From Nectonema munidae (Eukaryota > Nematomorpha > Nectonematoida > Nectonematidae): a stretch of 64,000 nucleotides of DNA. Numbering within the stretch: the first letter of the stretch is position 1; every line of letters starts with the position of its first letter. Below are positions 11,374-21,000 of this stretch, piece by piece. A program made the position numbers and the translations under genes. Under the pieces are notes generated by a model. That model was not told the DNA's origin, did no database searches, and worked only from the letters and a program-made list of their open reading frames with translations. The stretch spans positions 139,001 to 203,000 of the forward strand of contig JAUIRK010001018.1 of NCBI GenBank assembly GCA_030549495.1, given 5' to 3'.

Positions 11374-13412
11374 AAGAAACTTTATTTAAAAAAGAAAAAC
11401 ATCACAATGGTAATTTAAAAAAGGGAGGGATAGGTGGGGCAAAAAGAAAACAGATCGAAGATATACGGTGTGTGTTGCCTTATATAGCATGTATGTCCCC
11501 TCTTAGTCCATCTTCAGGATCTTGAGGGAGAGTCTGCTGGGTTCATGTGTGACGGGATGTATGTGATATTGCTTTGCAAATTCTTGAGGTCCATTGGGAA
11601 TTTTTCCTCGAAGTATTGGATGATGTTGCGTAGTGACTTTAAATCTGAACCTTGTTGATCACTACTTGAGCTGCCACCAAAGAGTCAGAGAAGAATACCG
11701 AATTGTCCGGATATTTTTTTGCGGCCGCCGGTTGGGCTAATCGTTCTGATTTGTTGATTGATGGTGTGTTTAAATCGAGCCTTTCAGTTCCATGTGGCTT
11801 GAACTTTGCCTTTAGCTGGCCTTGAGAGGATTGGAATTGATCTTTTCATTTCTCTCCAAACCTCTAGCCATATCTTCCTGGTAGTGGTTCTCCTAAACCT
11901 AAGATCTTAGGTGCGTAGCCGTGTTCAAGCATCTTCTTAACCTTCGGGCAGCGGATATTTCTTAGCGCGACCCATTTCTTGTGGCGAATAGTGAAGTTGT
12001 TCTCCAAGTTGAGGAAAGTCAGCTTGGAAACGTTCTGAAAGAACTTTGTTACTTCCTTGATTGAGAAATCCGTTAGTGATTCCATTTCTGCAAAGGAGTC
12101 ATCCGAGCTGGAAGCTTCGTGTTGCTATCCGTGCTGAGTCTGGTGATAGCTTGATTTCTTCATCTTCGCTCCAATCTTCATTGATTTCCAGGCTTTCAAC
12201 AATCTGTTGTAGCGTGTCAACTTCACTCTTCTTCTCATCTATTGTTGGCAAAATGATTTCATCTTTATTTTTTTGCTCATTTTCTATCATTTCTGCTTTT
12301 GGCCAATTGAGGTTTGTGGGAGTTGTTTCCAACTGCTCATCTGAATTATCTTCCAGCGAGGAGATACTTCCAATTGACGAGATTGGAGTTGAACATAGAG
12401 GTACGACTGGTTGCGGATTTTCTAAAAAGGAAAGAATTGGATCAGTTGGAGGCGAATGCGTGTGGAGAGCCTTCATTTCTTCAGACATGTTGCTTATGTC
12501 TGAGAACGCCAGAAGAGATCTACTTCTTTCTAGGCTTTGCCTTGCTCTTCTTTCCTGGCGCTTGGAAGGAGAGCCTTGGTCAAAAGAATTTTGTATCTGG
12601 AACTGGGATATTGAGTGACGAGTAACTTGAGACTCCCAGCTTGTTTGCTGCCTTCCAAGATGATTGATTCGCCATAGAAGCCATTGTTGCTACTTGGTTT
12701 ACTTCAGCTAGGTCATCGAGCGGAAAGTCGATTGTCTTTTGGGTTCCTGTTCGCTGCAGGGATACCTTCAATGAATGTTTTTATCCTTCCTTGTGCGATT
12801 TCTTTTGTCGGGTAGTTAGCAATGACTTCTGGATGATTGTAGTTTTGGTTTGCATAGCCCAGGCTTTTTACACTCTCATCAGTTTGAAACTTTTCTTCCT
12901 TTGAGAGGGTAGTGAGCTTATTTAGGTGCTTTGTCATCATTTAGATGATTTCTTCAATGCTATCCATTCTATTATTTAAATCTTCCCTAGTTTTTCCTAC
13001 GATTGATGCTGAGGACTTTTCAGCCGGAGTCTTTACCATTATGCTGATTTACGTGAATTTGAATGAGGATTGAAAAAGAAAATAGACTGAAGATATATAT
13101 GTGTACGTACATACATACAGGCTATATAAGAGAATGCACGCCCTATATCTTCAGTCTGTTTTCTTTTTCCCAATTGAACTCAAGAAACTGCAAAGCAACA
13201 TCATATAAATCCCGTCGCATATGAACCCCGCAGACTCTCCCTCAAGATCTTAAAGATGGGCAACGAGGGGACATATAGGCTATATAAGGCAACGCACTCC
13301 CTATATATTCAGTCTGTTTTCTTTTTCCCCACCTATCCCTACCCTAATCCTTTTTCTTATGTGTATATTACTATTGTGATGTTTTTCTTTTCTTCTTTAA
13401 ATAAAGTTTCTT
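11374..13412 (-). mobile_element. Retroelement fossil with long inverted ends (possibly DIRS-like)
   Basis: About 200 bp at each end are inverted copies: AAGAAACTTTATTTAAA at the outside, then AAAAACATCACAAT, GGGATAGGTGGGG, CTTATATAGC (TATA-like), CTTGAGGGAGAGTCTGC and TTGCTTTGCA. On the right, part of this block is repeated in tandem about 159 bp apart. Between the ends, the minus strand (13040-11860) carries a decayed low-complexity acidic and Gln/Asn-rich coding stretch that looks gag-like, with no reverse transcriptase or recombinase seen. Inverted rather than direct ends suggest a DIRS-type element or an internally deleted rearranged LTR element. It is broken and much shorter than any complete relative. 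Confidence 0.45.
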
Positions 13413-13565
13413 ATATCTAGTCCACTTTTAGCTTTAATTTTTTTTAGAAAAAGGCGATCTTAGTAAAGATAACATTATCCTTTGAGGATCAATTGAAGAC
13501 CAGTCTGCTTTAAATTATAAAATTCCATTGAAAATGGTCAAAAGGGTTAAGTATTATGATATAAA

Positions 13566-13635
13566 GGTAAAGGTACCGTGGAGTGTTTTCATCGAGGGGG
13601 CACAATTGATTCGCTTGTATCGAACTATGAGGAAA
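13566..13635 (-). repeat. Partial tRNA-derived SINE copy
   Basis: GGTACCGTGGAGTGTTTTCA, then CGAACTATGAGGAAAG, is the inverse of the 3' half of the SINE family member at 13772-13914, and matches the start of the copy at 48436. Confidence 0.5.
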
Positions 13636-14091
13636 GCTTATCGCCCTATAAAAGTACATTGAAATAAAAAACTCATAGTGGGATTAAATTGGTTACCAAA
13701 TTGAAAATTAGGAATGTGTAAGCAAAAAAATTGTGGTTCATAAGAAAATATATAGGAGGAGTGAGTAAGGTTGGTTAGATACTGGGTATCGATAACTCAT
13801 GGTCTTGGGTTTGATCCCGCATCAAATCTACTTTCCTCATAGTTAGATACAAGCTGCGCAATCTTTCTTCTCGATGAAAACACCCCACTGTGGTGCATTT
13901 ACTTTACTTTGTTATTTTGCGTATTGATATTTTTCATTTGGCATGAGTTGTTTATTTAAAGTTTAAGATTCAACGCGTGTAATTTAAACTCAACAATTTT
14001 TAGCGATTTAAAAATGTTTCTCTTCTTACTTGTAGATAAAATAGTGCAGTTGTTTCGTTCAGACGCTGTTTCAAAGGTCGATGATGAAGAT
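13636..14091 (+). repeat. Tandem duplication, copy A (456 bp)
   Basis: This is virtually identical to 14190-14645 (I see one A/C difference near 13987/14541), offset by 554 bp. It carries a SINE and the 5' part of the candidate terminal exon. The 98-bp spacer is an AT-only stretch of TATAAAAA-like units. Confidence 0.85.
13772..13914 (+). repeat. tRNA-derived SINE, copy in duplication A
   Basis: GGTTGGTTAGATACTGGG (A-box-like) and GGGTTTGATCCC (B-box-like) are followed by a conserved tail reaching CGATGAAAACACCCCACTG. It belongs with copies at 14326, 21922 and 48436. The best B box in the family is GGGTTCGATCCC (48436 copy). Confidence 0.6.
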
Positions 14092-14189
14092 AAAAATTTA
14101 TATAAAAAATATTATATTATATAAAAAATTTAATATTATAAAAATTATATTATAAAAAAAATATTATTATATAAAAATTGTAATTATAG

Positions 14190-14645
14190 GCTTATCGCCC
14201 TATAAAAGTACATTGAAATAAAAAACTCATAGTGGGATTAAATTGGTTACCAAATTGAAAATTAGGAATGTGTAAGCAAAAAAATTGTGGTTCATAAGAA
14301 AATATATAGGAGGAGTGAGTAAGGTTGGTTAGATACTGGGTATCGATAACTCATGGTCTTGGGTTTGATCCCGCATCAAATCTACTTTCCTCATAGTTAG
14401 ATACAAGCTGCGCAATCTTTCTTCTCGATGAAAACACCCCACTGTGGTGCATTTACTTTACTTTGTTATTTTGCGTATTGATATTTTTCATTTGGCATGA
14501 GTTGTTTATTTAAAGTTTAAGATTCAACGCGTGTAATTTCAACTCAACAATTTTTAGCGATTTAAAAATGTTTCTCTTCTTACTTGTAGATAAAATAGTG
14601 CAGTTGTTTCGTTCAGACGCTGTTTCAAAGGTCGATGATGAAGAT
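14190..14645 (+). repeat. Tandem duplication, copy B (456 bp)
   Basis: Second copy of 13636-14091. Beyond its end the sequence continues as an open frame to a stop and a poly-A signal, which copy A lacks. Copy B therefore keeps the authentic downstream flank and copy A is probably the inserted or duplicated one. Confidence 0.85.
14326..14468 (+). repeat. tRNA-derived SINE, copy in duplication B
   Basis: Same sequence as the SINE at 13772-13914, duplicated together with its surroundings. Confidence 0.6.
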
Positions 14646-14726
14646 CGTGGGCATGAAGATACTGAGCATGAAGATGATTTTTTTTCAGAAGAAAACTCAA
14701 CTTTGAATGATAAAATAGTTTCTTAG
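14590..14726 (+). CDS. Candidate terminal exon, acidic C-terminus
   Basis: A pyrimidine-rich acceptor (TTTCTCTTCTTACTTGTAG) precedes 137 nt that, entered in phase 1, read KIVQLFRSDAVSKVDDEDRG, then a His/Asp/Glu-rich stretch, FFSEENSTLNDKIVS and a TAG at 14724-14726. AATAAA follows at 14754-14759, only 28 nt downstream. Acceptor, open frame, stop and poly-A signal together look like a real 3' exon. The exon at 7618-7677 ends in the matching phase. Copy A of the duplication (14036 on) repeats its first 56 nt and then diverges into AT repeat, so an alternative or dead exon exists upstream. The gene is not recognised. Confidence 0.4.
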
Positions 14727-14753
14727 CTTTTATCTATCTCCTTGTGTATTTTA

Positions 14754-14759
14754 AATAAA
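14754..14759 (+). terminator. Poly-A signal AATAAA
   Basis: Lies 28 nt after the stop of the candidate terminal exon, in an AT-rich 3' end. Confidence 0.45.
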
Positions 14760-14779
14760 ATTTATTTCTAAAGAAGTAG

Positions 14780-15400
14780 TTCACAGTTGGCCAGAGTTAG
14801 TCTTGTCCCCGTTACATGTAGTACTGGATCATATCTTCTATACTTTAAACCGGAACTTCTACTGACCCCACTGAAATACCTCATAAAGGACCGAACCGAA
14901 TATGGCTGCGCAACAGGTCATTAAAATACATTTAATAAACTTTTTTTACTAATTTTTCATTAGCTTGTACTTTATAATTTTCTATAAAGTGAGTTCAAAA
15001 TTTTTTTGTTAAAATTTATATTACTCGCCATGTTTATTATTCTTAAATAAAACTTAATTTTTTTAATGTTTAATGCCCAAAAAACCCTATTTTTTCTGGA
15101 ATGAAAGATTGTTTTTTAATAGGTTAAATTTCCTGACTAATATTATATACTGATCTCGATTTATCTGGCCCGTTGAAAAGTACAGAATATAGCTTATTAA
15201 GACTAAATTGTCTCGGACCGAACTGAGAATAGGTATATCGGTAGGTAGTCAATAATGCAAAAATGGATCGATACTTTTTGGGAGTGAAAGAACAAATGCA
15301 TTTTTTATCTAGTTAATTAAAATGTTCTTTGATTCACATATAACATGGTTAATATGTCAAAGAACGTAAAGTTATTGTCTTTGGAGCCAAGTCTAGTAAT
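14780..15400. other. Intergenic DNA, repeat-like but unassigned
   Basis: 14790-14930 is GC-richer (GGACCGAACCGAATATGG and similar) and a related GGACCGAACTGAGAATAGG occurs at 15216. These may be ends of one small element, but I could not define borders. Confidence 0.3.
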
Positions 15401-15408
15401 ATACTGAT

Positions 15409-16486
15409 ACTAGCCGGTCCCGTGGTCGTTTCTCGCTTCGCTCGAAACAGTGTTTCTCGCTGCGCTCGAAACATAGGATTCTGGGTAGTGTGTATATTGA
15501 GTTGCTAATTCAAATTCGCTTCGCTCGAAACTACTACGGGACCGGCTATTTTTTTTTTGTTTAGACTAAGCTCGAAAGATAGGATTCTGGGTAATGTGTA
15601 TTTTGAGTTGCTAATAGTGTTATATGGTATGGTGGTCACTTTTTAGAATAATTGTATCTTTTCTGTGTATTTTTCTATTACAGCATATAAAAATACACAG
15701 AAAAGATATTTCAACCAATCAGAATGCTTCAAGCGACAAACCACATACAAACTCATCACACCATATAAAAATACACATAAAACACATATATAAATAATTT
15801 CAACCAATGAGAATGCTTCCAGCGACAGACACACACACAGACGCTAGCTTATTATAATATAGACTAGCCGGTCCCGTGGTCGTTTCTCGCTGCGCTCGAA
15901 ACATAGGATTCTGGGTAGTGTGTATATTGAGTTGCTAATTCAAATTCGGTTCGCTCGAAACGACCACGGGACCGGCTAGTTTTTTTTTGTTTAGGCTACG
16001 CTCGAAACATATGATTCTTGGTAGTGTGTATATTGAGTTGCTAATTCAAATTCGCTTCGCTCGAAACGACCACGGGACCGGCTAGTTTTTTTGTTTAGGC
16101 TACGCTCGAAAGATAGGATTCTGGGTAATGTGTATTTTGAGTTGCTAATAGTGTTATATGGTATGGTGGTCAGTTTTTAGAATATTTGTATCTTTTCTGT
16201 GTATTTTTCTATTACACCATATAAAAATACACAGAAAAGATATTTCAACCAATCAGAATGCTTCAAGCGACACTCAGACTACAGATATATAAACTCATCA
16301 CACATATAAAAATACACACAAAACATATAATAATTTCAACCAATCAGAATGCTTCAAACACATACACACATAGAAATTCATCACACCATATAAAAATACA
16401 CACAAAACATATAATAAATTCAACCAATCAAAATGCTTCCAGCGACACACACACACACACAGACGCTAGCTTATTATAATATAGAT
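15409..16486. repeat. Foldback-type repeat in two tandem units
   Basis: Two units (about 15409-15863 and 15864-16486) each start with CTAGCCGGTCCCGTGGTCG and end with GACGCTAGCTTATTATAATA. The inverse of the start (CGACCACGGGACCGGCTAG or a close variant) occurs inside at about 15532, 15961 and 16061, so the region can fold back. Each unit also holds a perfect hairpin with 19-bp arms (ATCTTTTCTGTGTATTTTT and its inverse) and several copies of a sub-repeat with AACCAATCAGAATGCTTC. There is no coding capacity. The element class is unknown to me. Confidence 0.7.
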
Positions 16487-16690
16487 ATTCATTTCTTAAA
16501 TTGATGCTTCTCTCCATTGTTTAAATTAAAACCTGACAGTTTCTAGATAAAAAAAAAGCAAAGTGTAGCTAATCCTGCTTTACTATCCAAACGTAGATTC
16601 AAATAATTCATTCTCAATTTATGAAACTATATACTATAAATGAAAAACTATTTTTTGATTATTTATACAATTTTATTTTATACACATATA

Positions 16691-17013
16691 GTACCCGCGC
16701 TAAAAAAATTATTAGGGGGGCTGTGATGTGGCAATAAAAATTTACATTATGAAAAAAATTTATTATCTTATCAGAAGAGGCGTGATCATTTACAGAGCAT
16801 CAATAGTAATTGGTGTGTGAATAGAGAAGAAACACATATAGACAACTTATATGAGACAGTTTTGTTTCCAATATATAGCATAAATGTTCTCAAAGTTACT
16901 TGCACAGCTATATGTTTTTATAATTTTTTCTTAAGTTAAGACACTTGGGGCAAGTTGAAAATTTTCAGGGGGGGGGTGCACTTGCCCCAAAAATATATAT
17001 CTAACGCGGGCTC
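16691..17013. mobile_element. Short MITE (about 320 bp)
   Basis: CCCGCGCTAA at the left is mirrored by CTAACGCGGG at the right. Inside each end lies a G-rich run (TTAGGGGGG at 16712; CAGGGGGGGGGTGCAC at 16970). No coding capacity. It resembles other G-run, hAT-like ends in this window, but I see no clear target duplication. Confidence 0.5.
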
Positions 17014-17098
17014 TGTTTTTAATAGAATGCCTAGAGATCACGTGCTTATTTCAATTTTTCAAAAAAGATGAAAAATCTTTTTTTTCAATTTACCAATG

Positions 17099-17269
17099 TC
17101 AATCTGCAGAAAGTAATCTTATAAAAAGTTGTACATAAATTTTAAAGATACGTTATTTCTAAAAAAAAATGAATCTCTGTGACTTACCCAAATCTTTTTT
17201 TCTTTCTTCTAATCTTGACACACTAGCAGAGAGTTTTTCAATAATGACTTGAATATCTCTTAAATTTGC
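17099..17269 (-). CDS. Candidate 3' exons of a coiled-coil protein gene
   Basis: On the minus strand an 82-nt exon (17269-17188) lies between an acceptor (TTTTAAAG) and a strong donor (G|GTAAGT). Only one frame is open and it reads ANLRDIQVIIEKLSASVSRL, then EERKKDL plus one base, a heptad-like helix. The next acceptor, CTTTCTGCAG at 17113-17104, supplies AT then TGA (17101-17099), so the protein would end in KKDLD. The last exon is therefore almost entirely 3' UTR. I could not find the preceding exon (it must end in phase 0), nor name the family. It would lie tail-to-tail with the + gene upstream and head-to-head with the secreted-protein gene at 18068. Confidence 0.35.
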
Positions 17270-17289
17270 CTTTAAAACATATGTTAAGA

Positions 17290-17900
17290 TGTTTTTTTTC
17301 ATTTTATTTGCTCTTAGTCCCATAAAATTATATCAAGTGAGTAAAAACATTCACACAACAAACAAACATGTTCTGAGAGACCGAAAAATGTTTCAAAAGT
17401 TTCTTATAATGTGTGATGTGTTTGAAAATAATGGTTTTCTGAAAAAGACATTTTCAGACATTGGTAACCTCTGTTCTGCCAATATTTTAAAGAGGATTTT
17501 GCCAACACCTGTAAACATATCGATACGCCCTAGATGCTAGAAAAAGGAGATACAAAATTATGCAAATTTATTTATTTATTTATTCATGAATATTTGTAAA
17601 AATAATAACTTCTATTATTCGGGCCTACCCTCAAACCAAATGTAAATTCTCAATCTTGTTTGCAAAATTCAAGTGAACTTGAATAAGATGTAGAAGAATT
17701 CTCTTTCATCGGTTTCTGAATGCTTTATTTATCCACCATGGAAATTCGATTTATAGAAATGATGCATGCAATATTTTGAAGAAGCTTCAAAAATGCACAT
17801 TTACTTATGGGTGAATGCTCAAACTTTCTACAAGCCGAATAATGCAAAATAAGATAAAAATGTCAATGTTACGGGTGTTTAGGGATGCGTTAAAATCACG
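17290..17900. other. Unassigned DNA between two divergent gene candidates
   Basis: Short open stretches occur on both strands (for example 17289-17540 +), without motifs or convincing splice borders. It should hold the 5' part of the minus-strand gene candidate and the upstream region of the secreted-protein gene. Confidence 0.3.
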
Positions 17901-18067
17901 CGTGAACACCAAATTCATGTTAACAGAGAAGTAGTTGTAAGAGGAATTTTTATGATCAGCACAAAAGAAATGGAAGAAATCTTGGGAAAAGAAGAGAACA
18001 GACCCTTTACCTCATTGCAACATTTCTCGCGTCACAAATAATTTTCTTTTTTTCCTAAGCTTTCACC

Positions 18068-21000
18068 ATGATCGTTTTTCTCTTGATCTCTTTCATCATG
18101 CTTCTCATACCTCCCACTCATTGCAAAAAGGAAAACGCTCCTCAATGGATTCACTATCCTTCGTAAGGACTTGCAAGACGTTTTTTTAAAATAGTTTAGT
18201 TTGGTTAATCTTTTGAAAATACGTTAGTGGTTCTCAAAAAAGATCAAACTACTACAAACACATACTTTATTTCTATAACTATTACTATTCATATTTATCT
18301 TAGGTATTGCAAGTTTTTCGTACTTTTTTCAACCCTTTTTACTTTAAGAATAATAAAATATAATTTTTTTTTCAACTCCTTCATATCAAACTCCTTTTTA
18401 TTTAGGACGAAGCTACATTCTATATACCAGTTTTTTATCTTAGTGTTTTTCTCTGAATATTTCAAAGATTTTTTTTACCTCTTGGATGATAGTGCTGTGA
18501 TGAAGTGATTATCAAACCACTCAATACATTATAATTTTAAAAGGCCTAAAGTATAGTAGGCAATGAATTGCAAAAACTCACTGGCAAACGCATTGCGCAT
18601 CCCAATCTCATAATACCATAATATAGCATTAACCCAGAGGCGAACATCTTCAAAAAAAATTTGCGGGGGAGGGGGGCGAACTTTTTTTTTTAATTTTTGT
18701 CCAATGAACACGCTACCATTATTACCCACTACATTTGCACTGTCAGCTCTCAATCCCACCATAACTACACGGATTTTATCTGGTCAAATGACCTTATTTG
18801 TTATTCTGATTGCATCACCTTCTAGCTCAGTCATTCTTCAGTTGAATTCCTCGGTACCCTATGGCGTCCATGGATTATTCTTTCTTGAAAAAATTTAGAT
18901 AGATCATACTTTTACTTTTAAGCGGTTCCATTTTTCCACTGAAATACTTAATGAAAAAACAAAATTGTCTATTTACAATTTAAAATTTATTTTAGTATAC
19001 ATGGATAAACTCAGTATATTAATAGATTCGACTTTATAAAAATATGCTCGTCTGCATTTTTAAATTCTTTTTAATATAAATCGTCTGCTTTACATTACAT
19101 ATTGTCTTATTATTTTGGTTGTTAACTGGTTAAAAATCAATTTTAATGAACTCATTCATCTTTATTCAATTCAGCTACTGCCTACCTTGATATTGATGAT
19201 TCTCGCACACGGTATCTGATAGTTCCTCTATGGTTGAGAATTTATTTAATTTTCTACTGAAAACATTCACAACAGATTGAAATACAAATTCCACCAACCA
19301 TGTGGTAGGGAAAGAAATTATGCTTGCTTCTAAATGTTGAAAATTTTTTGAGTGTTAGTCCTTTATTGATATGTTTGCAGACTCCTTCTTTGTCAACTCT
19401 TCTTGGTTTCACATTTTCTTTCAAGTCCAACAACATTTCAGACAACTCAACATCATCTCTAGTCTACAAACAAGAATGGATGATCAATCTTGAAAAAATC
19501 ATTGTATCTTTTCTCAAATTTTGAAAAGATGTCAATTTTTTTCTCAAACTGTATTTTACAAAATTTCAATTTCCCATATAATCCTTTATTTTCTTTCTCA
19601 GCACAGGTGACTAACTCTGATCTATACCTTTCAGTTCCAAGTTAAGCACATTCACAGTTTTAAAATGAACAGTTAGGTAAAATGTGTTTGATTTAATCAG
19701 GAAGTCTTTCCAAAATTTTATAGGCAGTATCCGCTTGCTTTATGAAGTTGTAATAAGTCATTTGGAACTTGAAAATGAGAACGTTGATTAATGGTTCCCA
19801 CAAATCCTCCAAGCTGGCTCAGGTCTTTTAACGACGATCTTATTTCTGTGTAAAGCAATCGGTTTTAAAATCATTATCTTTACAGAATTGCACAAAACAT
19901 TTATCATTCATTGGGTTGAATATGACAAAATTAATTTTAGGTATGGCAGTGTTGATTGCTTCCTGCGTGCCTCCTCCAATATTCTTAAAGCCCAAATGTT
20001 CTCAGGAACAACAGATTTCATTCTAGAATAGAGAGTTATGAATTGTGCTCTCATTAACCTGGATGGAAAACTGTGTCTTTTGTAGAATTTCAACCTACCT
20101 CTCTATAAAATTAGACATTTCATTCTTTATTGTAATAGTGTCATTTGAAGGTGGAATTGTACTCGGAAGATGCAGCGCATCCTTTTCTAGAATTTCATTT
20201 TCACAAGCTATCATAGCACGCTTTACAGCCCCCTCACCATGAGATGCTCCAACCTTGGCAATAATTTCAGAAGTTTAAATGTCTTTGATTTTGCAGTATC
20301 CATCTTCTATTCAAAGTCTGATAATTTGATTGGCTGTCTTTCCTTTTTATTCATAAAATATTCCATATCCTTACTAAGAGATGAAAAAGCTTTGATTTCT
20401 GATGCTGTTCTGGATTAGCTTTCTTAATGAAATTAATTGTCAAGATGACACAACATTCAAAGTACGTAAGTTTTGAATCTACACATTTCAAAGATGCTAA
20501 AATCTCTGTAAATTCTCATTTTTGCCTTTTCAGCAGTTGGTTCAGACGTTCCTACAACTGGTATTAAAAAAATAAAAATACTAAATATTTTATTTTATAA
20601 ATTGAAATGTCAACTTTATTATCAAATAATATTGCGTAAAGAAAAATTTTTACACCTTATAATAATCATGGGTTCATCAAATCTGGAACACAAGAGTGAT
20701 TGCTAATTATATACTTATTTTAAAATGTGTTCTAGTTGTTATCTAAAGTTTAACACTGTCTGAAGTTACCCTTTGTTCACGTACCATTTTTTGTATGAAT
20801 AAAAAAATATAGCACTCCAATAATTCTAATGAAATTTATAAATTTTCGAATATAATGAACATTGAACACGTGCGTAATTAAAGACAATCTTATTTTTGCT
20901 ACATTTTTGTGAAATAGATACAATTTTTTATGGCTACGAATTCTGAATTTGCCACTATAGATGACATGTGGACCACTGGTGCTTCGCTCCACCTAGACCA

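Noticed and set aside
12061-12625. 185- and 103-codon + strand open frames
   Set aside because: They lie antisense to the gag-like stretch of the inverted-end retroelement fossil and have no motif of their own.
13636-14645. The 456-bp direct repeats as a pair of LTRs
   Set aside because: No TG...CA ends, no primer-binding site, only 98 bp of AT sequence between them, and each carries a SINE and exon sequence.
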